A DNA stretch of 64,000 bases from Hsuehochloa calcarea (lineage: Eukaryota; Streptophyta; Magnoliopsida; Poales; Poaceae): contig CM070594.1 of NCBI GenBank assembly GCA_036346395.1, positions 19,749,385 to 19,813,384 on the forward strand, in the 5' to 3' direction. The first letter of the stretch is position 1, and every line of letters starts with the position of its first letter. A program made the position numbers and the translations under genes. The notes beneath the pieces were generated by a model, which saw only the letters and a list, made by a program, of their open reading frames with translations, did not search any database and had not been told where the DNA came from. Positions 31,840-42,000 of this stretch are shown here, piece after piece.

Positions 31840-34800
31840 TGTAACATCCCTATTTTCAGAGCTTGAAAATCTTTTAAATAATGGTAGTAAGAAAATTCAT
31901 CATTTGGATTTATTTGAATATTAATTTAAAAAGCTTAATATGGACTTTAAGGACAAATTGATTTAATGTGCTTAATCCCAACATCAACAATTGTCAAAAC
32001 TATTTTATTTAGATTCTATATGCTTGGACATATTTTATAGAATTTTCTGGAATTTTTCCCAAGCCATTTGCTATTTTCTATTAGCCATTTGTATTTTCTC
32101 GATTTATTTAAAAGAAAAATCAAAGAAAACCCTTGAATGATGTTGGGCGAAGCCCAACACTATTCCACCGCAGCCCATTTCGCCTCGGCCCACTCCAGCG
32201 TCGCCGCCTTCCCGCTTCGGATGGACGCCGCGTGTCTCCTCCCGCCGATCGCGGCCGCCTCGCCTCGCTCGCTCTCGGCATTGGATTGAAATCGACGCTT
32301 TCGCGCTTCGCCGCGCTGCGCTTTCCTCGCTCTCGGCCGGTGGTGGGCCCGCCCGATGCAGCGTCGGCGTCGCCGTCTCCACGGACTCTTCTCGCGCTGC
32401 CTCCGCCCTTCGCGCGCCGCGCCCGCCGTTTCAAGCTTTCGGGACTCGCGTCCTCGGCTATAAAAGGCCCCCGAGCCCCAATCTCTTCGCCTCTCCTTTC
32501 TCCATCAGACCCCCAACTTCCCAGCCGCTCCTTCGTCTCCGTTGCGCGGCATTGCCCAGAAGACCGTCGCCGGCCGCAACCTCGTCACCACCGCCTTCCG
32601 CCGTCTCCAGAGCTCCGTTGGCCGTGCAACCACCGCCTCCGAGTGCGCAATAACACGGGCTTCATCTCGCCACCGTCGCCGCCGCCGGGGCGCGCTCTTC
32701 GCCGTTGCCGCCTCGTCCGACAACGGGAGTTCGTCACCGCCGCCGCCTCCTTCGCCGCCGCCGGTGAGTCAGCGCCTCTCAAGCCCCGCCGCCAACCCCA
32801 GCAGCTTCGCTATCTCTCCGGCAACCCATTTTGCTACTCCGCCACCGCCGGTGCGCCGCCGTCCGCCGTCGCCGTCGCCGGAGAGGACCCGGCCTCCGCT
32901 TTCCCTGATTTCCCTCCGTACGCGTGGCGGCCGGTCGGCGACCACGGTGCTGCTGCGCTTAGCCGAGTGGCGCTTGCGTGTGCCGTGTCGGCGCGCGCGG
33001 GCTCGATCCACCGTACCCAAACCTCCGTGGCTCGGTGAACCCGATTCACCGTGAGCCCATAGACTGACGGGTGGGCCCCACCTGTCAGTACGGATTTTTA
33101 ATTATTTTCTTTTTCTCGGCTGACGCAAGCATTGCGCAATAATTCGATTTTCCTTTATAAAAATAATTCGGGAAATTCGAGAAAATCCAATTTAGGGTTT
33201 TATTGATTTTTCCAATCTTCCAAAGCCCATATCTTTTGCATCCGAAGTCCAATTGAGCCCATTCAAATTTGTAAATTCATATAAAATTCAGATCTATTTA
33301 TTTATGAATTTTATTTAATTTTTGGAGTTTGTTTTGCCTCTGTGATTTATTTGTTTTGTTTCTTTTGTCTCGTTTGCGAGTAGACGTCGATACTTCGGGG
33401 AATTTTGCAGAAGAAGGAGCACCTCAAGACCAAGACCAATATCTAGATCTATTCCAAGGCAAGTTATACCTTTGATCATTTTGAACTCAGTTTTCAAAAT
33501 ACTTTGTTTCAATGTATTGCATTCTATTTCAAGTATTTATTTAAATGCTTTTGGGTGTAGTTATTAATCCAAATTGTTATGCCACCTTGTCTATTGTATG
33601 CCATGATCTTTTGTCACCCTAGGTTGATTAATTATTAGTTGGTATTATTGTAGCACCAACGTGGGTTGGTTAGATACGATTAGACTGCTTAGCCATGCCA
33701 CGAGTCATCATTTCATGTGAGAGTTGCAATTATAAACTTGACTAAGTGATTATGGAACTGTGTGATGAATCTGTGTGTCTTTGTGTGCTATTACTCGTTG
33801 ATGGCATGTGTTGCACTTAATCAACGAGGTGGGAAAAGATTTAGGCCGAGGCAAGTGGTGGATTCTGTGTGAATGGTGGGTGTGTGCTTATTAAACTTTG
33901 TGATTTGGGTAAAACTGGAAGTCTTGCCTTAGTCAATTAAGGACTTAACTTTGTGCGCCATTGAACTGGGTCTTACTGTACGACCACATGCCTAGTATGG
34001 GTTGGGCCTGACTTAGTAAGTTATGGAGTCTTGACATTGACAACTCAGGTTGTATTTAAGCATGTGATGGGTTTGGAGGTGTGATATGTCACATCGCGGA
34101 CGATTCATTGCATCCCCGTCCCAATGGTGTGTGTCGTTCCAAGGGCTGTGTGTACAAATTGGACGGCAGTAAAGCACACCAGGAGTGTCATTGTTTGAGA
34201 TGAAGTCTCTGAAAGGTTTTGTTATGGTCAGTGATCGCTACACTGGTTATATCGTGTGGGTAAAGTGTACAAACTCTGCAGAGTGTTCAAACCAATCTAT
34301 TCGAATAGCCGCGTCCTCGGTTATGGACATGCTCGGGAATTTCACACGAGGGGTAGATTTTCATAAAACAATTGGGAAGGGTCACCGTGTGTGATATAAC
34401 TTGTTCACTTGTGAAAGAACTTGATTAGACTGAGTGTCCTTTGTGAAATCAATTGTTAACTTATTATTGTCTATTTGTTTTGAATTACGCTTTCAATCTA
34501 TTATTTGTATTCAATTGCAAATGTTGCATTTCTGCAAAATAACCACAGAAGCCATTTCTTTGGAATAAGCCATCATGTATAAATGCATTCTGTGGTATGA
34601 CTTGCGAGTACGGTGTGTACTCACTCTTGCTAAACAAATCAACAGAAGTGGAGGAGTCGTCGCCTGCTTTTGAAGAAGAATTCTACGAAGGTTGAGCGTT
34701 AGGGTCTTGATCGATCGGTTGCACTGTGGTAAATTGATGGGAGCCACCGGAGTTTATTTCGTTTCCGCTGCAGTTTATTTCTTTATTGTCAGCCTTGCAT

Positions 34801-34988
34801 GGCTTAATAAATGTAAAACTCGACCGTAAGGTCCCAACAGTTAATTGTTATTCAAAGGTACTCGTTTATTCTTGTATTCGTTGTATGGATGTGATATTTC
34901 ATCAATGTTGACACTGTGTGCACTAGCGTGATCCTGGACTAGTGCAGAATACACAGAGGGTCCAGATTTGCATATTTGGGTCCCGACA
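31840..34988 (+). repeat. 3' LTR (3,149 bp)
   Basis: Pairs with 22,992-26,136. The outer edge CCCGACA is followed by the duplication GGTCC. It preserves CTG/CAG at many places where the 5' LTR has a corrupted triplet (for example AAACTGG versus AAGCGG, GACACTGTG versus GACCTTGTG), and the reverse also occurs. Confidence 0.95.
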
Positions 34989-34993
34989 GGTCC

Positions 34994-35700
34994 CCGTCAT
35001 AATTATGATGGGCTTTTGGGTCCCCATACTCATGGAGTATGGGCTAAGGTCCCTGTGCTAGAAGGCACAAGCATGGGTGTGCATCGACGGATGCACACTC
35101 CGCAATACCGGTATATGCAAAAGAGAGAAAGAAAAGTGCATTTGAATAGTTTGCATCACATAAGCATAATACATATTTCTTATTGGGTTTTGTGGATGGA
35201 CGATATTAATTACAGTTGCGTTGGCTATTGTCTTACTATTTGTACTTTGCTGAGTCTTGGACTCACTCTTGCTGATGTTGTGTTTTTAGGTACCTCATTT
35301 GCGGACGGCTTGCATGGAAGGGAGTAGGGTTGCTTTGGTTGCACTCACTACCACACATTCTTTAAAAGATGATTATCATTTAGACCGTACCTTAATAACA
35401 AGCAAACTGCTTAAGGATTAACTTTGGCTATACTTGAATGCATTGGTTTATTTGTAATAATGTGAGTGGTAAATTTTAATTATGCTTGCTTATGCTTTAG
35501 CTGAGTAGATTATTTATGAATGCTTCGATGAACTTTGGAAGTTGAAATAGCGATAATTTTATATGCATCTGATGGAATCTCTGGTAATCTTAGTTATACA
35601 AAGGAGGTTCTGCCGAAATTTATTGTAGTGTCTTAGATTTGTATTTGTTACCTTGTTATTGTAGTAGCATTCCAGGCTCATGTTGGGCTGGGGTGTTACA
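34994..35700 (+). repeat. 3' LTR of the LARD-like element, right part
   Basis: Continues the LTR interrupted at 22,991. Positions 35,187-35,700 match the 5' LTR remnant 16,904-17,417 and end GGTGTTACA. The 5 bases after it are CGCCG. No left partner is available to test as a target duplication. Confidence 0.9.
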
Positions 35701-36785
35701 CGCCGCCTCCCCCGTTCCGGCCACTGGTGCTCCTCTGGCCGATTCGGTGCCGCCGGAAGCTTCGCCCCACCGCCCTCGGCCATCCCCGCAAGCCGGCCGA
35801 CGCTCCCCACCGCTGTGGGCCTCCACCGCCGTGCGCCTCTCCTCCAACCGCCTCGACTCCCGTCGCCGGCCCGCTCCAGTGCACCCCCGCCTCCACCGAA
35901 GGCTTGGTGAGCATCCCCTCTCCTCCCTCATGCCCTTGCGCACCTCCATTTCCTCTCTACTCCCTCCGTCCGCCATCGCCACTAACCGACCCCTGCAAAT
36001 ATGTGGTGAATCTCTGTTATTTGATTATGGTTTGAACAACGTCAGTAATGTCTGAGTATTTTGCTGCCATGAACTGCTGCCGAGGCCAGTTGTTGGTCGA
36101 GCCGGAGGTATTGATTGTTGGTTGAGGTTTATTGCCTCCTCAGTTCATTGATAGATAGGGGTTGGCAGTGATCTTGAATGTCAATGGATGGTTGTTGGCA
36201 GTGAATTGAGTGTGGATTGTTAACTGTAACTCTTACTTCTCCAGTTGAGTGTTTTGTTGTTTAGCAGCAGTGGCTGGAGTAATCTGGCACCTTGGAAAAT
36301 CTATGTTTGATCTAGCTTTTGAAACCTCTGTGTATAATCTGTCAGTTTGAATCTCTGTGTTGATCTGGCGACTAGACAACTATCGATTAGGAGCATATAT
36401 AATTTGGAAAATCTCGGGAAATCATGGTTATGCAAATGACCTTCGTAATCGTCTCCGCAATCGCACAGTTTTTGTTAAAACTAATTTATTCAAATTTTCT
36501 GCTTTTGTGTAAAAGGCTTTGTGGTATTGGAAATTAATTTACAATTTTCAAAAAAATTAATTTTGGGAAGCTATTCGGGATTAACATGTTAATCTCAATA
36601 TCTTGCTCGTATAATATCCATTATTTTATTAGAAGCTCTTGTTTTAAAATTAGGTCTAGATGTGTCGTACGAAGCGCTCGGTAGTTTGGTGAGGTCCTGC
36701 GCTAGTAATGGTACGATGCTTGTTTGTGCTACCGAAATTAGGTCTAGCTCTGCAGCAATATTTGTAGAGGGAATACAGTGTGTAG
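35701..36785. other. Unclassified segment, GC-rich then AT-rich
   Basis: Positions 35,701-35,980 are CG-rich and could be an exon or the promoter part of an LTR; 35,990-36,600 is AT-rich and intron-like. From about 36,655 to 36,806 a plus-strand frame reads SYEALGSLVRSCASNGTMLV and FVEGIQCVDDLILY, which looks like protein but is not recognised. It stops abruptly at the CACTA fragment. Confidence 0.35.
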
Positions 36786-36819
36786 ATGATCTTATATTGT
36801 ACAAGAAAAGCGTGTCACC

Positions 36820-38160
36820 ATATCGGTCCCTGAGGTGTCTCACGGGAAGACGTCCCTCAGCCGCCTCGTTAAAGAGAAATCGAAATCGAAGAACATTAAG
36901 GCACCTCCTAAACCCGTGAAATACTCCCTCGGAAGTCCGTTGGTCTCGGGCGTAGAAATAAAGAGCTCAGGACTAGCTTGTCAAGCTTTGCATGATTGGT
37001 GCTTGCGCAAGACCCGAGAGGAGGGGGGCCATACTGGAATCACCGTCAGATACGGGAGGGAGCATTTTCTCCACGAGCCTGGCCACTTCGTCGTGGGTTT
37101 CGAAGACTTATTTGACCTATACAACCTAACTGCCCTCGACGCCTCACTTCTACGATGCTGGACACTGTAAGTGTGTACAATCAATTTCTACACTCACGTG
37201 ATACTGATAAATATCATAACTCATTGCTTATATACAGATACATTATGAAATGTGCCCATGGAATCAAAGAACCGGTGGGTTTACTCAACCCACACGTGGT
37301 CTCTGAGCAAACAATCAACCAAGACATATCCTACGTCGATAATTACATTAAAATAGGATTGCTTGCTCTGGACGACAAGGACTACATAATGGTGCCCTAC
37401 AACCAGCAGTAAGTGCTTCAATATTTGCTATACAAATTACGTTTCAACATAGGTTTATGACTATAGCGACATACATGAGTAGGTTCCACTGGATTCTTCT
37501 GATTCTTGTGCCAAAGAGGAACATGGTATTGTACCTTGATTCTCTACTCAACAAAAATCACGACTTCACCCTTCTTAAAGGAATACTCGACAGGTATGTT
37601 CATTTCCTCTGCACATAACTCTATTGTAGTCTTCCTTCGTTTGAAATGGACAAGGATAACTTTTTTGAATCATGTAGGGTGTTCATCGGCTATGTTGCCG
37701 AGGGAGGTTTATAAAGGGAATGAGCGCCACAACGACTCACGAGGATGCGATTTACGTGCAGCGCTACAACACAATAATCATATATCATACTCGTAATATT
37801 GCGTCTCGAATCGATTGTACATATCTATGTAATTCTATTTTTGCAAAGCCGCCAAAAAAACGAGATCACCTATCGCATTCTACGTATGCCATCATATGCG
37901 GTATTGATTGCTTCTAGGACCTTACGATCCCGTGTTTGTCAATCTCGTAATAATTATTTCCTAATTATAAATTTAAATATATATGCTTACTACTTTACTC
38001 ACGCTAGCGATGGGGCTTGAACATAGAGTTAAATGCACTCGAGATGGACGAGTCACGCACGCGTCGAGGGAGCTCTGCGTCTTCATCAAGGCGAACATAG
38101 TTAACACCACCGGAGAGTTTCACGCCGTCGACACCGATGAGCGACCTCGAAACAATTGAT
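36820..38160 (+). pseudogene. Ulp1/C48-like cysteine protease domain, second copy
   Basis: The first exon (to 37,168) has KAPPKPVKYSLGSPL, GREHFLHEPGHFVVGFEDLFDLYNL and LDASLLRCWTL. The next exon has EPVGLLNPHVVSEQTINQD and DYIMVPYNQQ (about 37,270-37,410). The catalytic-His exon is better kept than in the first copy: HWILLILVPKRN...YLDSLLN (37,482-37,560). The Cys exon (about 37,845-37,910) is scrambled, and the end resembles RELCVFIKANIVNTTGEFH (about 38,068-38,120). It is non-functional as it stands. Confidence 0.8.
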
Positions 38161-38382
38161 TCAATATTGTAATTCACTTTGACCGTTGTAATTCAATTTG
38201 TAACTCTAGCGACAATATATACTTGAAACATTCTTTTGTAATTGATTTTGAGTTAAATGATCACTATGAGTTGTCAACAATTATCTGTAATATGTTTCTG
38301 CTTGCTAGTTTTCAGAGGGCATGGCTAGCAATTCCTGAGGCTAGCTGAAAATACGATAAAAATTAATTAGGTCTAAAGACTT

Positions 38383-38540
38383 ATCACGAGACGGTTCCAA
38401 CCACAAACCGCTGCGTGATTACGTAATATCACGACGGTTTTTGGTTGGAACCGCTCAGATAACCGCTATATCACAGACATAAAATTTCAAACGGTTCAAA
38501 AACCGTCTGTGATGACTGTTACGAACCGTCTGTGATGAGC
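38383..38540. repeat. Subterminal hairpin array with CAG/CTG lesions
   Basis: Same hairpin family as at 15,545, but several units are altered: ATCACGAGACGG, ATCACGACGG, CCGCTGCGTGAT and CCGCTCAGAT replace the ATCACAGACGG / CCGTCTGTGAT forms. The last two hairpins near 38,465-38,535 are normal. Confidence 0.85.
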
Positions 38541-38555
38541 TTTTCTGTAGTAGTG

Positions 38556-39743
38556 TAGGTACATATCAATATCATTCCCACGATACTTCAGCCTTTGGAT
38601 AAGTATCGACAGCGAAATATACTTCCGCTTCATACATAACCAAGGTGGAAGGTTGTAGATACATATAGTTACGGGCCAAGTGGTATGTCGGTTGCTCATG
38701 TTACCAAAAGGATTTATTCCATCTGCACTCAATACAAACCTTATATTCCTCGATTCCGCACCGAAGTCTGCAAACCTCATATCGATGTTTCTCCACTGGG
38801 CGGAATCAGCAGGGTGTCTTAGCTTTCCATCATTCTTACACTCATCCGAGTGCCAATGCAACAGTTTTGCATCCTTTGGGTTCACAAAAAACCACTTCAA
38901 ATGGGGAATTACCGAAAGATACCACACCACCTTAGCAGAAGGTCCTTTCTACACCTCGATTCCCTCGTTGTCATCTGATTGATTCTTATGCTTGTATCAG
39001 GATGTGTTACACACCGGACATACATGCATGTTTACATACTCGTTATAGTAGAGGATACAGTCGTTTGGACATGCATGTATTCTTTCTACTTCCATTCCCA
39101 ATGCACAAAGAACCATCTTGGCTTTGTAGGTGGTTTTGGGTAACTCATTTCCCTCTGGAAGCATATCCGCTAAGAGACCTAACAGCATTGTGAAACTCTT
39201 GTCAGACCAACCGTTGCTTACCTTCAATTTTAGTTTTTCAAGCACGGATGACAACCTGGTGTATTCCAGCTTCCAGCTTGGGAACAAAGGTTTCTCTTAG
39301 TCCTCCATGAAGCCCTAGAATTTAACATACTCCCTCTTACCATAGTTCCTTTCTGCATCACGAAGCATCTGATCTAGATTGTCATCGTGCAGCCTATCCG
39401 AATCGAAACAACAATCGACATCATCTAGTGGCATATCGTTGACTTCGTCGGCGATGTCATTATTACTACCTTCCTATATAATCTGCTCTTCACCGTGGCT
39501 AGTCCAACATGTATAATCTTTTTTGAAACCCCCTTCGAATCAAGTATGCTTCGATCTGCGCTCGGTTCTTAAACATCTTCAGATTCTCGCAGTCAATGCA
39601 TGGACAATACATATATTCCACCACCTTATTCAACATATCCTCCCCAGCAGCTCTTAAAAAAGCAAACACGTCATTAAAGTACTTTTCACTCACATGGTTG
39701 CTAAATCTATTGCCCTTACGTACGTGGTCTAAACGTGTAGTAT

Positions 39744-39783
<40 letters not shown>

Positions 39784-39830
39784 AAGTAAATCAACTATCG
39801 AATAATCCATGTATGACGGGAGCTGATTAA
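38556..39830 (-). pseudogene. CACTA TNP2 transposase, N-terminal and central part
   Basis: From 39,810 downwards: a transposase-associated domain (YMYCPCIDCENLKMF, then IRRGF with a G-run frameshift, followed by DYTCWTSHGE), a linker, then SVLEKLKLKVSNGWSDKSFTML and ACPNDCILYYNEY (39,287-39,010). The core follows with IPHLKWFF, LRHPADSAQWRNIDMRFADF and RNIRFVLSADGINPFGNMSN, then TICIYNLPPWLCMKRKYI (38,920-38,625), and ends at GNDIDMYL (38,556). TNP2 is the CACTA transposase; FVLSADGINPFG belongs to its catalytic region. The gene is cut by the other CACTA end at 38,555. A CT microsatellite (39,751-39,782) encodes an ER repeat near the N-terminus. Confidence 0.92.
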
Positions 39831-39883
39831 ATGTGCCTCCTAATTAATCCATTCTACTTTGTCTAACAATTTTATTATAGCTA
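39705..39883. repeat. Donor copy of a duplicated 180-bp segment
   Basis: This segment, which spans the start of the TNP2 gene and its CT tract, recurs at 40,303-40,484 inside the Helitron with roughly a dozen differences. It begins ATCTATTGCCCTTACG and ends TTTATTATAGCTA in both. Confidence 0.9.
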
Positions 39884-40005
39884 ATAACTTACTATTATAT
39901 GATACATGTGTGTATGTGTATGCATGGAGGGCACAGTGAGATAGTCAATAACATACTATTGTATGATATGTATGAAGTTAAGTTATACTAAAATTTATAA
40001 ATGTA
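39884..40005. other. Short AT-rich non-coding segment
   Basis: An AT-rich stretch between the TNP2 5' end and the Helitron, with a repeated ACTATTATATGATA / ACTATTGTATGATA word. No gene is seen. Confidence 0.5.
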
Positions 40006-40341
40006 TCTATCTATTAATATCAATACTAATTGGAGGCTCTCCTTGGAGCTCTCATATTAATCCTAAGAGGTAAAAAGGTAGAAATTCCCACGTTAATCAG
40101 AGAAAAAGAAAAAGGCTAGAAATTCCCACGTTAATCAGAGAAAAAGAAAAAGGCTAGAAATTCCCACGTTAATCATAGAACAATGTGAAATCCTAACCAT
40201 CCATATGGTGTGAATAGCTTTTTAAACGGTTAAGATTTATTTATAAGCAAAGGACCTACATACCGTTCTCATGAAATAATTGAATCTGAAAATTATACAG
40301 ACATCTATTGCCCTTACGTACGTGGTCTAAACGTGTAGTAT

Positions 40342-40381
<40 letters not shown>

Positions 40382-40962
40382 CGGAAGTAAATCAACTATC
40401 GAATAATCCCTGTACGACGGGAGCTAATTAAATGTGTCTCCTAATTAATCCACACTACTTTGTCTAACAATTTTATTATAGCTAGGCTTTCCTACAAACC
40501 CCCACGTTAATCTTTAGGGTAAAAAAAAGCTAAAAATTCCCATATTAATCAAAAAAAAGTAGAAATTCCCACATTAATCGAAGAAAAGGAAAATATATTA
40601 ATTGTCAACCTTTTATGAAGAAGCATGATCTATGGCTAAGATTAAATACTACACTTAATCCATATTGATAAATAGAGTTTAGATAGTGTCCGAGTACATA
40701 GCAATGAATTATGAATGTCTGTTTCAACAAAGAAAGGTATTCTCTTTCCGAAATTTAACATGTTCCTGTGAGTAGATCTCTCTCTAAAACACGGTTTGCA
40801 GAATAAATTCTGAAATAAAATTGGAAATAAATGCAATTTTTAAAATTTAAGAATTAGAAATGAAAAAATTGATGACAAGCATTATACAAATTCAAAGTAA
40901 ATATTACATAAATTATTACCACTAAAAAACAACTCCCGTGGGGATGCACGGGTTGTGACTAG
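40006..40962 (+). mobile_element. Non-autonomous Helitron (957 bp)
   Basis: The 5' end is TC (TCTATCTATTAATATC) after an A. The 3' end is CTAG at 40,959-40,962 followed by T, which gives A|T flanks. A perfect hairpin, CCCGTG-GGGATG-CACGGG (40,935-40,952), ends six bases before CTAG, the signature of Helitron 3' ends. Inside are repeats of AGAAATTCCCACGTTAATC (about 40,078-40,175 and 40,500-40,580) and a copy of the TNP2 5' region at 40,303-40,484. There is no Rep/helicase, so it is non-autonomous. Confidence 0.82.
40303..40484. repeat. Copy of TNP2 5' region inside the Helitron
   Basis: Matches 39,705-39,883, including the CT microsatellite (40,347-40,378). The bounding sequences are Helitron-like (CAGACATC before, GGCTTTCCTACA after), so the copy sits within the element. 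Confidence 0.88.
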
Positions 40963-41289
40963 TTGTTAGAACTTAAGTTCGCGAAAATGAAACGTCATGA
41001 TCACAAAAAACTTAACAAGTAAATTAATCTAAAAAACGAAGCACCTCGCATTAGGAATGTGAAATGGATATTATTTATTTATCACACCCGCTTATCTCTA
41101 GGCCCAATTTTGCCTCACCCTTGTGATCTATGTACAGACCTACAGATTGACATTTTTTTTTGTTTTTCTTTAGCGATCAAAGTTTTTTAAAAAAAATTAA
41201 CTACATACTTTGTAGTTAATACAGATAGTTTTCTTATATATATAGAGCATTTTGTGAGTTTTGGGAAATGAAATGATGGTGATTTACTG
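40963..41289. other. Non-coding AT-rich segment
   Basis: No gene or terminus was recognised between the Helitron end and the TNP2 fragment. Homopolymer T tracts lie near 41,150-41,200. Confidence 0.5.
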
Positions 41290-42000
41290 ATTATTGTAGG
41301 TGATGCACGGGTTCGTCGGGATGGGCAGTTGGCGACTTGGCGCGCCCGCGAGAAGATCGATGGAGGCAACCGCCACGACATGTTAAGTGCACGAAGGACC
41401 TTCTGCGATTCGTACATGTTCTGTGGCAGAAGGTGACCGGCCGGAAGGATGGAGCCAATAACTGTCAACATTTCATCAAAGTTCTCTCGACTGAGGTTGA
41501 ACTGGGACTTTAAGGCCATTAAGCGTGAAATGCCATCAAGCTTTGAAATCTGTGTGTGGCCATGAAGGGGTTTCCCTGCCGCAGACAACATGTCGTAATA
41601 CGCCTTTGCGCTTGCCTCTGGCTCCTCCTCCTCCTCCTGCCTACATCCTTCAGCGAAGTGTGCTTCGTGAAAGTCATCTAACCAAGCTGCTACCCCGGCA
41701 TCAGCATTGTAATCCTCGACACGTGGTCTCACCACCTCCTCTCTCACACGATCGGCTTCACCGTGGTGGGTCCACTGGGTATAGTTTTTCGTAAATCCAT
41801 GCCTAGCCAGATGTGAAGTCATCACCTCCTTTGTCTGCCTCTTTACGTTCTTCTTCTGCTTGATGCGAGGACAAAAAACGACACGCTCCGGGAGCCTGGT
41901 CAAATACTTGCTTGATGAAAGCCTCGGTCTTGTCGACCCATTCTCTGGTAATCTCACGGGCGCGCCGGCGGCCCGAGTACATCCACTCACGGTCATCCAT
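41290..42000 (-). pseudogene. TNP2 transposase N-terminus of a third CACTA element
   Basis: From the ATG at 42,000: MDDREWMYSG opens a transposase-associated domain. After a frameshift near 41,900 the frame continues with CPRIKQKKNVKRQTKEVM, HLARHGFTKNYTQWTHHGE, an acidic linker with AAWLDDFHEAH, then KPLHGHTQISKLDGISRLM, LKSQFNLSRENFDEML and ILPAGHLLPQNMYESQKVLRALNMSW (to about 41,375). Then similarity fails. This is the start of a CACTA transposase of a different subfamily from the one at 39.8 kb. The catalytic core is absent. Confidence 0.88.

Larger units (their letters stand above)
22992..34988 (+). mobile_element. Full-length Ty3/gypsy retrotransposon (Tekay/Del-like)
   Basis: A complete 12-kb element with LTRs at 22,992-26,136 and 31,840-34,988, both TGTAACATCCC...CCCGACA. 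The 5-bp duplication GGTCC at 22,987-22,991 and 34,989-34,993 is perfect. Inside are a primer site, a long leader, gag, protease, RT, RNase H and integrase in gypsy order, and a polypurine tract. Lineage is inferred from the long LTRs, DSGASH protease and RT/integrase motifs. The coding region is cut by many short indels, a large share of which lie at CAG/CTG sites. It inserted in the 3' LTR of the LARD-like element and is younger than it. Confidence 0.95.
36786..38555 (+). mobile_element. 3' end of a second CACTA element carrying the Ulp1-like gene
   Basis: Collinear with 13,947-15,982: the basic linker, the Ulp1-like domain, a subterminal array and the terminus CACTACTACAGAAAAG (38,540-38,555, minus strand). 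The left side is truncated at about 36,786. The right terminus abuts, without a gap, the TNP2 coding sequence of another CACTA on the minus strand, just after the codons for GNDIDMYL. So this element inserted into that gene. The three bases after the end are TAG, but the left target copy is lost. Confidence 0.88.

Noticed and set aside
32133..33054. 301-aa and 170-aa ORFs as host genes
   Set aside because: They are in the 3' LTR and rely on high GC content. The matching 5' LTR region has shifted frames.
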